From Viridibacterium curvum (lineage in GTDB: Bacteria; Pseudomonadota; Gammaproteobacteria; Burkholderiales; Rhodocyclaceae): a stretch of DNA of 64,000 bases. The position numbers and the translations under genes are program-made. The stretch spans positions 620,001 through 684,000 of the forward strand of contig NZ_BAABLD010000008.1 of NCBI RefSeq assembly GCF_039544165.1, in the 5' to 3' direction. Of the stretch, positions 8,623-16,151 are shown one piece after another. The number at the start of each line of letters is the position of its first letter. The stretch's first letter is position 1. Under the pieces are notes generated by a model. That model searched no databases. It worked only from the letters and a program-made list of their open reading frames with translations, and was not told where the DNA came from.

Positions 8623-9198
8623 ATGAAGAAACTTCTCATCGCCACCCTTCTGTCGGCATCGTTGCCGGCCATGGCCGTCACGCTCAACGCTGGCGATCTG
8701 CAAGGCAACAGCTTCGTTGACTACTCGACCGATGGCCTGCTCGCCCTCGACGTCAACGCGCTCAACACGGGTGTACTGACCTTCAGCTTCAGCTTGTCGG
8801 CCAGCGAAATCGCCGCCGGCAGCGTGGCCTTCAACACCGTCGTCAACAACTACATCCCCACCGGCATCCCCGGTCTCAAGCTCGACTTCGGCAGCCTCGC
8901 CATCACCGCCGGCTCGGTGCAGTCCGCCTTCAACAGCGGGGCCAACGGCGCCTACGGTGTGGCCGCTATCGGGTCTGGTCAATACGTGGCCTTCAACAGC
9001 AAGGCGCCGACCGAATACTTCGGCGTGCTGGTCGGCGACCCCTACGGCGGCGGCCTGACTGACTGGTCGATCTCGACCAGCGGCCTCGTCGCAGGGCAGG
9101 AATACGCCTTCAGTCTCCAGGCCGTGCCCGAGCCGACGAGCATCGCCATGCTGCTGGCCGGTCTCGGTCTGCTGGGCATCGTCCGCCGCCGCGCCTGA
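8623..9198 (+). CDS. Small PEP-CTERM sorting-domain protein
   Basis: Exported 191-aa protein. The signal peptide MKKLLIATLLSASLPAMA precedes a beta-rich, Ser/Gly/Asn-rich body with no recognised enzyme motif. The PEP-CTERM tail follows (VPEPTSIAMLLAGLGLLG, then IVRRRA). It lies 17 bp downstream of phoX with AAAGGAAAG as ribosome-binding site, so it probably forms an operon with phoX. A strong terminator follows. It could be a matrix or surface protein displayed with the phosphatase; function is unknown. Confidence 0.85.
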   Translation: MKKLLIATLLSASLPAMAVTLNAGDLQGNSFVDYSTDGLLALDVNALNTGVLTFSFSLSASEIAAGSVAFNTVVNNYIPTGIPGLKLDFGSLAITAGSVQSAFNSGANGAYGVAAIGSGQYVAFNSKAPTEYFGVLVGDPYGGGLTDWSISTSGLVAGQEYAFSLQAVPEPTSIAMLLAGLGLLGIVRRRA

Positions 9199-9217
9199 CC
9201 AGACTGTCGGCACCGCA

Positions 9218-9252
9218 GCCCCTGCCCGCCCAAGCGGGCAGGGGCTTTTTTT
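9218..9252 (+). terminator. Strong rho-independent terminator
   Basis: A perfect 12-bp stem GCCCCTGCCCGC/GCGGGCAGGGGC (9218-9229 with 9234-9245) with a 4-nt loop is followed by seven T residues. It ends the phoX/PEP-CTERM transcript. Confidence 0.92.
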
Positions 9253-9299
9253 CCAGCCAGCATACAATGCGCGCACATTCGAACAACAAGGGAATCGAT

Positions 9300-10691
9300 G
9301 TGAGCGAAACCGTCAGTGTGGTGTTCCGCGGGCAACTGCTACCGGGCGTTTCGCTCGAAGAGGCCAAAGCCCACGCAACCCTGGCCTTCAAGCTGAGCCC
9401 CGAGAAATGCGATGCGATGTTCGGCGGTCGCCCGGTGATCCTGCGCAAAGGCCTGCCCAAGGCCGAACTCGACACTTATCTGCAACGCCTGCAGCGCGTT
9501 GGCCTGCAGGTCGAAGTGCGGCCTGATGCGCCCGCCGACGCTGCGCCCCCTGCTGCCGCCCCGGCGACGATGAACGTCGCCACAGCGCCCGCCACGAACC
9601 CTGCCGCTGCAACCAGCCAGGTGGCGGCCCCGGCCGCCGGTCTCGCCGGTCTGTCTCTCGTGCCGATGGCTGAGCCCGCTGCAGAGGCCCCTCCCGCAGC
9701 GCCCGCCGCCGAAGAGATGACCTGCCCCCAATGCGGCGAAGTGCAGCCCAAACGCACCCTGTGTCGCGCCTGCTCGGTCGACATGCCGCGTTTTGCGGCC
9801 GCAGTGGAGCAAGCAGCACAAGAAGCCCGCGCCGAAGAACGCGCGGCTCGCGAAGGGGCGCCGCGCACAGCCGCCATGCGCGCAGCACTGCGGGACGAAG
9901 ATCGCGCAAGCTTCATCGGCCTCTCTTTCGATCAGCGCATCAGCCGTACGACCTTCCTGCTCTCCTTTTTCATCGGCACAGCGGTCATGATCTTTGCCAT
10001 GGCCATCCCGTTCAAGCTGGACTTCAGCATCGGTTCGGCCGTATTTGCGCTGCTCAGCGTCCTCGCGATTGTGGTCTGGAGCATCCGCATGAACGTGCTG
10101 CGCCTGCACGACCTGGGTTGGAGCGGCTGGCTATACCTGATCAACTTCGTCCCTATTCCGTTTGTGGGACTCATCTTCTTCCTGATACTCGCCTGCAAGC
10201 GCGGCAAGGAAGAAGACAACGAATGGGGCTCTCTGGCTCCGGCAAGCAGCGGCGCCGGCATCGTCTTCAGTGGCCTCGCCTGCTTCATTGCGCTGGCCAT
10301 CTTCATCAAAACCTACGGCATGGCAATGCAGAACCCGGCAGTGCTGGCCGCGTTAGGCAAGGAAGTGCCCACCGCACGCGGCGAACTCAGTGGTTCCGCT
10401 GCGGGTGGCAACCCGTTAGCCGGCTTCGATCCGCAACGCAATGACATTGTCTTGTTCACGGCCAACGGGTGCAAAGCCTGCGAAGCGATGCATGACACCT
10501 TGCGTGGCGCCGGTCTGCACTTCACCGAACGATTCATCGACCGCGATGCAGACAGTGCTCAGGATCTGATGGATCGACTCAACAGAGCAGGCATTGACGC
10601 ACAGCGCGCAAACCTGCCGCTGCTCGCCGTCAACAGCAAGCTGCTCGAGAACCCCACGCCGGGACAGATCGCGCTGTATCTCAAGCGCTGA
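9300..10691 (+). CDS. Multidomain DUF805 membrane protein with zinc ribbon and C-terminal glutaredoxin-like domain
   Basis: About 463 aa from a GTG start with AAGGGA upstream; an ATG at 9267 lacks a ribosome-binding site. Domain order: a small alpha/beta domain (residues ~1-75, containing AFKLSPEKCDAMFGGRPVIL), an Ala/Pro-rich linker, and a zinc-ribbon knuckle pair (CPQCGE and CRACSVD). A charged helix and the DUF805 membrane domain with about four helices come next, the latter holding the LHDLGWSGWLYLI signature. A C-terminal glutaredoxin-like domain follows, starting DIVLFTANGCKACEAMHDTL with a CKAC redox motif and a cis-Pro-like LPLLAV. Where the redox domain faces is unclear. Likely function is redox or envelope-related, but this is inference. 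Confidence 0.8.
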   Translation: MSETVSVVFRGQLLPGVSLEEAKAHATLAFKLSPEKCDAMFGGRPVILRKGLPKAELDTYLQRLQRVGLQVEVRPDAPADAAPPAAAPATMNVATAPATNPAAATSQVAAPAAGLAGLSLVPMAEPAAEAPPAAPAAEEMTCPQCGEVQPKRTLCRACSVDMPRFAAAVEQAAQEARAEERAAREGAPRTAAMRAALRDEDRASFIGLSFDQRISRTTFLLSFFIGTAVMIFAMAIPFKLDFSIGSAVFALLSVLAIVVWSIRMNVLRLHDLGWSGWLYLINFVPIPFVGLIFFLILACKRGKEEDNEWGSLAPASSGAGIVFSGLACFIALAIFIKTYGMAMQNPAVLAALGKEVPTARGELSGSAAGGNPLAGFDPQRNDIVLFTANGCKACEAMHDTLRGAGLHFTERFIDRDADSAQDLMDRLNRAGIDAQRANLPLLAVNSKLLENPTPGQIALYLKR

Positions 10692-10739
10692 CCACATGGG
10701 GCGGACCTTACCACCGACCCGACACAAGACTATCGTTCC

Positions 10740-11201
10740 ATGAATCCTTACTCGCCACCCAAGTCCGGACTTGAAGAGCCGTCTGACACAACCGACAGCC
10801 GATTCGTTGCGATCGTTCTTGGTGCTGTGATCGGGAATGGCATCTGCTATTCAGTGCTGTACATCTTTGGCCTCGCGTTCCTGTGGGTGCTGGCAATGCA
10901 AGGGGTGCCCGCACAGGAAACCTATATGCAGGCTTATCAATCTGTGCCGTACCTCTTGGCCTGTCATACCCTAGGATTCCTCTGCCTCATTCCCGGTGGC
11001 TACTGGTGTGCCCGTCTAAGCAGGGATCGGCATCTCATGAATGCTGCGCTGGCCGGCGTTCTGATGCTCCTGTTCAACCTGACCGCAAACCTTTACCCGT
11101 ATGACCTGCCCATTCCTTTCTGGTCGCGCGTGGTATCGCTTGCCGCATCGATTCCACCTTTCCTTATCGGCGCCGCGCTCTGGCAACGTCGCAGGTCATA
11201 A
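10740..11201 (+). CDS. Small four-helix membrane protein (NPYxPP N-terminus)
   Basis: 153-aa predicted inner-membrane protein. It begins MNPYSPPKS, a short cytosolic motif seen on many unrelated small bacterial membrane proteins, followed by four hydrophobic helices and a basic C-terminus (LWQRRRS). It lies 48 bp after the DUF805-glutaredoxin gene on the same strand and could be cotranscribed with it. No family with known function is recognised. Confidence 0.7.
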   Translation: MNPYSPPKSGLEEPSDTTDSRFVAIVLGAVIGNGICYSVLYIFGLAFLWVLAMQGVPAQETYMQAYQSVPYLLACHTLGFLCLIPGGYWCARLSRDRHLMNAALAGVLMLLFNLTANLYPYDLPIPFWSRVVSLAASIPPFLIGAALWQRRRS

Positions 11202-11437
11202 CCCGCTGCTACGCGCGCAAGTCTACTCACTACTTTCACCAGGTACACCTGTGCGAGGAGCGCCAGCCTGTCGGTGAAGTCACAAGTGGGCTACCTGGTG
11301 AAGTACGGCGCTTCACCGGTGAAATGCACATCGACTTCTTCCTTGAAACGCGGATCCGTACCCGGATTACTTCCAGTGCCGACTGGTTCAAGAATGATCT
11401 GACCCTGAGTCCGGACTACCAGCCCTTGCTGGAATGA
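11202..11437 (+). pseudogene. Possible 5'-truncated gene remnant
   Basis: A frame open from the preceding stop encodes ...GEVTSGLPGEVRRFTGEM and then a segment ending SPDYQPLLE before TGA at 11435-11437. No plausible start with a ribosome-binding site exists at its beginning. Its stop overlaps the ATG of the next small frame in an ATGA arrangement (11434-11437), as in coupled operon genes. This suggests the tail of a lost gene. No homologue is recognised, and it could be chance. Confidence 0.3.
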
Positions 11438-11688
11438 TTTTCCGGGCCACCGTCTTGATCGCAGGCTGGTACATCTACGAGAAAGCACCGGTGTCCATCG
11501 CTGCCGACAAGTGCCGGGAATCCGGCGGCACCTTCGATTACCCGCTGGACAAATGCATCACGCCTCAAGTTCGCGTCAGACATCAGGCTCCGACGCACAA
11601 GCTGCCGGAGCCCTCAGCCCATCAACTCACTCCTCCAGCACCGCCTGCCAGGTCGTCACGTTCCACTTGGTGGCGAACAGCTGCTTGA
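11434..11688 (+). CDS. Possible small membrane or secreted protein, perhaps a decaying gene
   Basis: 84-aa frame: a short hydrophobic start (MIFRATVLIAGWYIY), then APVSIAADKCRESGGTFDYP and LDKC. The C-x-SGG-F-DY-x-C pattern is common in small bacterial lipoprotein or membrane-anchored proteins of unknown function. The last ~20 codons run antisense into the 3' end of the TRAP-type gene, so the original C-terminus may be lost. The ATGA overlap with the preceding remnant supports a former operon. Confidence is low. Confidence 0.35.
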   Translation: MIFRATVLIAGWYIYEKAPVSIAADKCRESGGTFDYPLDKCITPQVRVRHQAPTHKLPEPSAHQLTPPAPPARSSRSTWWRTAA

Positions 11689-12607
11689 TCGCTGGCTCGG
11701 CGCGCTGACGGATCGCTGCGGCGTCGGGAGTGCTGACCGTCATGCCACCTGCCTTGAGCTGGGCGATGATGCCGGCTTCGCGTTGCTGGATGGTTTGCGT
11801 GCCCCAGACAGCGGCGGCCTTGAGCGCTGCACTCACGGCCTTCTGTTCGCTGGGCGCGAGCTCCTTGCGGAAAAAGCAGGCATTGGCCATCTGCATGCCG
11901 AAGCCGACGAGGTGATTGGTCAGCGTCAGCTGCTTCTGCACCTCGTTGAGCTTGAGCGACTGGATCTGCGTGAGGTCGCCCTCGGACGCCGTCGCCGCGC
12001 CACTCTTCAACGCATCGTAGATGCCGGGCAAGGGCACCTGCACGGCTTCGGCATCCAGCGCCTTCCAGACCGAGATCCAGTCCGGTACCGGCGGCAAGCG
12101 CAGCTTGAGACCCTTGAAGTCCGCCGGCGTGCGGATCGGCGCATTCGAGGTGAACTGACGATAGCCGCGATACACAGGATCGAAGCTGACCAGCTTGCCG
12201 TTCGCCTCCAGCTTCGCTGCCATCGCCGTGCCGGCCTTGCCTGCCCACACACGCTGCAGGTGCGCAAAATCGCGGATGACGTAGGGTCCGTTGAAGAAGA
12301 AGTACTCCGGCGCCCAGTCCTGGATCGGCTGCCCGCCCGTGAGCAGGATGTCGCCCACGCGCTTGTCCGCCTCGCAGGGCTGCATGGCGGGGTCGATGCT
12401 CTGCTCGTTGAGCACGCTGGTCTGGATGGTCACCGTGATGTGCGGCGCCGTCTTCGCCAGCTCTTCCTTGAACTTCACAGCTGTGTCGGCCAGCAGATGG
12501 CCATTGGCAAACGGGGTCACCACGCGCACGGTGCGCGGTGACAGGGGGGGCTGACTGGCGCAGGCGGCGAGGGCAAGCGCGAGGACGGACAGACTGAGGA
12601 CTTTCAT
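11627..12607 (-). CDS. TRAP-type (DctP-like) substrate-binding lipoprotein, orphan
   Basis: 326-aa periplasmic binding protein of the DctP family, which captures carboxylates for TRAP transporters. A lipoprotein signal (MKVLSLSVLALALAACAS) gives acylated Cys16. Typical DctP features are the FKEELAK helix near the N-terminus, RTPADFKGLKLRLPPVPDWI with the carboxylate-binding Arg, and MANACFFRKEL. The start at 12607 has AAGGAG 8 nt upstream; a longer frame from 12664 lacks a signal peptide. No DctQ or DctM membrane genes adjoin it, so it either serves a distant transporter or acts as a sensor or scavenger. Confidence 0.82.
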   Translation of the reverse strand: MKVLSLSVLALALAACASQPPLSPRTVRVVTPFANGHLLADTAVKFKEELAKTAPHITVTIQTSVLNEQSIDPAMQPCEADKRVGDILLTGGQPIQDWAPEYFFFNGPYVIRDFAHLQRVWAGKAGTAMAAKLEANGKLVSFDPVYRGYRQFTSNAPIRTPADFKGLKLRLPPVPDWISVWKALDAEAVQVPLPGIYDALKSGAATASEGDLTQIQSLKLNEVQKQLTLTNHLVGFGMQMANACFFRKELAPSEQKAVSAALKAAAVWGTQTIQQREAGIIAQLKAGGMTVSTPDAAAIRQRAEPAIKQLFATKWNVTTWQAVLEE

Positions 12608-12809
12608 CGATGACTCCTTGAAGCGGGTGAAAATGCAAACAGTGAGACTTGGGGATTCCGGCAACCAGAATAACGAGTTTTCGTTTTGGCGATTTGATGC
12701 AACAAGGGCCCGAAACCTGCGGTGTTATCCGCGCATTGACCCTGCCGGAAGCGCCCCGTAAGCTCCCCCGCCTTGAGCACCCATTCGTCTCATTCCCGCC
12801 TCATCCTCC

Positions 12810-14057
12810 ATGCGCCCCTGCGGCATCGACTTCGGCACCTCCAATTCCACGGCAGCACTCTGCGACGCCAGCGGCCCGCGCCTGCTGCCGCTCGAAGACG
12901 ACAAGCTCACGCTGCCCTCTGCGGTGTTCTTCAACCTCGATGAAGACTCGCTGGCCTTTGGCCGTGCAGCGATGGCCGAATACCTCGAAGGCTACGAAGG
13001 CCGCCTGATGCGCGCCATGAAGAGCCTGCTTGGCAGCAGCCTGATGGATGCAGGCACCGAAATCGGTGGCCGTCACCTGCCCTTCCGCCAGCTCATCGGC
13101 AACTTCATCGGCGAGGTCAAACGACGTGCCGAGCAGGCTGCGGGGCATGCGCTTGACGCCGTGGTCGTCGGCCGCCCAGTGCGCTTCGTTGACGAAGACG
13201 AAGCCGCCGACCAAAGCGCGCAGGACACACTCGAACAGATCGTGCGCGGCCTCGGCTTCCGCGAGGTCAGCTTCCAGTTCGAACCCATCGCCGCTGCCCA
13301 CACCTACGAGCAGCACATCACGCGCGAAGAACTCGTGCTGGTCGTCGACATCGGCGGTGGCACCTCCGACTTCTCCCTCATCCGCCTCGCCCCCGAACGC
13401 CGCCACCTCGCCGACCGCAGCGCCGACCTGCTCGGCAACACGGGCGTGCACATCGGCGGCACCAACCTTGATCGTCAGCTCTCGCTCGCCGGCGTCATGC
13501 CCGAGCTGGGCATGGGCGGCCTGCTCAAGAGCGGCGCCAGCTTTCCCAGCAGCATCTTCTTCCAGCTCGCCACCTGGCACACCATCAACCAGGCCTACGG
13601 CCGCAAGGTGTGGACTGGCCTGCAATCGCTGGCCCCCAACATCGCTGACATGCCACGCTTCGACCGCCTGCTGCGCCTCGTGCACAAACAGGCTGGCCAC
13701 GCCCTCGCCATGCGTGTCGAAGCCGCCAAGATCGCGCTGTCGGACGCTGCGGACACCACGCTGCAACTCGACGAAGCCGAAGAAGGCCTGCTCATCACAC
13801 TGACCCGCGACGGGTTCGAACGCGCCATCGAGATGGAAATCCTGCGCATCGTCGACGCTGCAGAAACCTGCCTGCAGCAATCCGGAGTCGATGCCGACAG
13901 CATCGACACCCTGTTCTTCACCGGCGGATCCTCCGCCGTCCCTGCCCTGCGCCAGGCATTGGCGCAACGCTTCCCGAAAACGCGCAGCGTCGAAGGCGAT
14001 CTGTATGGCAGCGTCGGCTGCGGTCTCGCTGTGGTAGCACAGCAGCGCTACGGCTGA
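12810..14057 (+). CDS. yegD: YegD-like Hsp70-family protein
   Basis: 415-aa actin/Hsp70-fold ATPase resembling E. coli YegD, a putative chaperone lacking the DnaK substrate-binding domain. Phosphate-1 loop: GIDFGTSNSTAAL at residues 5-17. Connect region and phosphate-2: VLVVDIGGGTSDFSLIRL. Adenosine motif: LFFTGGSSAVPALRQAL. The C-terminus ends GCGLAVVAQQRYG. A degenerate copy of this 3' end is found at 23941-24062, so a second yegD-like gene once existed nearby. The gene is monocistronic, divergent from the TRAP-type gene. Confidence 0.9.
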   Translation: MRPCGIDFGTSNSTAALCDASGPRLLPLEDDKLTLPSAVFFNLDEDSLAFGRAAMAEYLEGYEGRLMRAMKSLLGSSLMDAGTEIGGRHLPFRQLIGNFIGEVKRRAEQAAGHALDAVVVGRPVRFVDEDEAADQSAQDTLEQIVRGLGFREVSFQFEPIAAAHTYEQHITREELVLVVDIGGGTSDFSLIRLAPERRHLADRSADLLGNTGVHIGGTNLDRQLSLAGVMPELGMGGLLKSGASFPSSIFFQLATWHTINQAYGRKVWTGLQSLAPNIADMPRFDRLLRLVHKQAGHALAMRVEAAKIALSDAADTTLQLDEAEEGLLITLTRDGFERAIEMEILRIVDAAETCLQQSGVDADSIDTLFFTGGSSAVPALRQALAQRFPKTRSVEGDLYGSVGCGLAVVAQQRYG

Positions 14058-14132
14058 ACTCGCCGCAGCCAACCCGCAAAACAACAAAATCACCCACAAA
14101 CCGCCGGGCTCAACAAAGTCCGCGAAAATGCC

Positions 14133-14150
14133 TTTCGAATAATTTCGAAA
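14133..14150. promoter_or_regulatory. Palindromic site upstream of the pectate-lyase-like gene
   Basis: TTTCGA (14133-14138) and TCGAAA (14145-14150) form an inverted repeat around AT-rich ATAATT, about 200 bp before the gene at 14349. The 291-bp gap between yegD and that gene holds no other clear signal. A transcription-factor site is possible but unproven. Confidence 0.3.
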
Positions 14151-14348
14151 AGCATACCCTCACGGGCAGTTAACCATTTCCGCACGACAAGTACCCACAT
14201 CGCATGTGTAGGATCGCGCCCTTTCGTCGTGCAAGGCACTGCGTACCGGGTCGGGAGGGGTCCGCACAGCTATTGCCATGCACGTCGATTTCTACCCGCT
14301 CTCATCTCTCCGATGCAGAGCGTGACCCATGCATACTGGAGATCCGAA

Positions 14349-16100
14349 GTGAAATTCCTCTCGATGAAGGCGTCGCTCTGTGCGGCGCTCATGGCGATTG
14401 GCCTGCTTGCCCATACCGCCTCGGCACTCGATGCCGCCCTTGAAACTACGACATCAGGCGGCTGGGCCGCCATGGCCGGCGGTACCGTTGGCGGCTCGGC
14501 TGCCACCAGCTCACAGATCTACACCGTCACCAACCGCAGCGAGCTGCTCAACGCCATTGCCAACGGTGGCGCGCAGGCCAAGATCATCAAGGTCGTTGGC
14601 CTCATCGACATGAGCTCAGGCACCCCTTATGCCAACGCGGCAGACCAGGCCGCACGCGGCGCCATTCGCCTCAAGAGCAATACCACGCTCTTCGGTGACG
14701 GCACGAACGCCGGCTTCACCAATGGTCACATCATTCTCAGCGGCGTGTCACAGATCATCATCCGCAATCTGAAGATCGTGAACCCCTGCGACGTCGCCCC
14801 CACCCTCGTCAGCGGCGAAGGCTGGAAAGCCGCCTACGATGCCATCTCGATCAGCGGCTCCGACCACATCTGGATCGATCACAACAGCTTCACCGACGCC
14901 CCGAAAACCGACGACACCCTGATCGCCCAAAGTGGCTACCTCAAGCAGTGTCACGATGGCGCCATCGATATTACCGACGCGTCGGACTACGTCACCCTGT
15001 CGTACAACAACATCGCCATGCACCGCCGCGCCATCCAGATCGGCGCCAGTGAAGCCGCCACCGGCGACCTCGGCAAGTTGCGCGTGACCCTGCACAACAA
15101 CCTGCTCAGCAATCTCTCCCAAGGCGCACCCCACGTGCACTTCGGCCAGGTTCACGTCTACAACAATTACTACACCGGCAGCCAGACCCATCCGGTCTAT
15201 CCACTGCTGTGGAGCATCGGTGCGGGCTACAAGTCGCAGATCATCTCCGACTACAACGTGCTCGAGGTCACCCCCACCAGTGGCACGCAGCAATGCAGCA
15301 CGGTGATTGTTGGCGCAACACGCCAGACGTTCGGGCTATTCAAAGACACAGGCTCCACGCTCAACAACGCCCCACTCCCCGCCTGTACCTTGTCGAGCGC
15401 AGTGACATGGGTGGCACCCTACACCTTCACCCTGAAAGCCACCGCGACGGTCAAAGCGCTTGCCCTGGCGAGTGCAGGCAGCGGCAAGCTGGCAACCACT
15501 GTCACCGGGACTGGCAACGTCGCGAGCTCCAGCAGTTCTTCCAGCAGCTCCTCCAGCAGCTCATCCGCCACGTCGAGCAGCAGCTCTTCGGCAGCAAGCA
15601 GCACTTCTTCCACCGCCAGCAGTTCGTCCTCGTCCAGCGCACCACCGGCAGGCGAACTCGTCGACATCCCGCCCGCCGACGCCGCTGCGATCCAGACCTC
15701 GTACGACACCGCAGAAGCCAGCTTCGATAAGCAGGAGAGCGTTGCCGGCGCCGACACCAATGGTGACGGCATTCGCGACGACATCGGCACAATGATCAGC
15801 GGCTGGCCACTCAACGCCGCGCAGCTCAAGTGGGTGCGCGCCTACGCCAAGGCCACCCAGGCCACGATCACCGCCAACCTTGAAGTCGTTGATGCCAGCA
15901 CCGCCTACACCCTGCGGCAGAACCAGTTCGCCGCCAGCAGCTGCATGGGCAAGACGCTGGGCTTCAATACCGCCAGCGACCTCGCCGCGCTGATACGCGA
16001 CGCCAGCTTCAACACCGCCGCGCGGCGCGCGCAGAAAGCCATGTTCGCCGAGCTCATCGCCGGCAGCGTCTTCGACTTCGAACCCCCTATCTGCAGCTGA
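14349..16100 (+). CDS. Secreted polysaccharide lyase family 1-like protein with substituted catalytic residues
   Basis: 583-aa exported protein. The GTG start has GGAG 8 nt upstream and gives a signal peptide (VKFLSMKASLCAALMAIGLL...ASA). Residues ~30-360 form a pectate-lyase-type right-handed beta-helix, with HIWIDHNSFTD, DGAIDITDASDYVTLSYNN and FGQVHVYNNYYTG. In the family's RxPxxR motif (catalytic Arg218 and Arg223 of PelC) this protein reads GAPHVH: Gly259 and His264 replace both arginines. The usual H-x-K-x-x-L-I-G lysine is also changed (HRRAIQIG). A ~45-residue poly-Ser/Ala linker follows, then a C-terminal domain with a DTNGDGIRDD calcium-loop-like motif. It may be a binding protein or a degenerate lyase. 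Confidence 0.85.
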   Translation: MKFLSMKASLCAALMAIGLLAHTASALDAALETTTSGGWAAMAGGTVGGSAATSSQIYTVTNRSELLNAIANGGAQAKIIKVVGLIDMSSGTPYANAADQAARGAIRLKSNTTLFGDGTNAGFTNGHIILSGVSQIIIRNLKIVNPCDVAPTLVSGEGWKAAYDAISISGSDHIWIDHNSFTDAPKTDDTLIAQSGYLKQCHDGAIDITDASDYVTLSYNNIAMHRRAIQIGASEAATGDLGKLRVTLHNNLLSNLSQGAPHVHFGQVHVYNNYYTGSQTHPVYPLLWSIGAGYKSQIISDYNVLEVTPTSGTQQCSTVIVGATRQTFGLFKDTGSTLNNAPLPACTLSSAVTWVAPYTFTLKATATVKALALASAGSGKLATTVTGTGNVASSSSSSSSSSSSSSATSSSSSSAASSTSSTASSSSSSSAPPAGELVDIPPADAAAIQTSYDTAEASFDKQESVAGADTNGDGIRDDIGTMISGWPLNAAQLKWVRAYAKATQATITANLEVVDASTAYTLRQNQFAASSCMGKTLGFNTASDLAALIRDASFNTAARRAQKAMFAELIAGSVFDFEPPICS

Positions 16101-16151
16101 TCGCAACCCACTCAGCTACCCCAAAAATTCCCGAAAGAACCGGAGAAAATC

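Noticed and set aside
12801..14099. A 432-codon minus-strand frame opposite yegD
   Set aside because: The plus-strand frame encodes clear Hsp70 motifs; the antisense frame has none.
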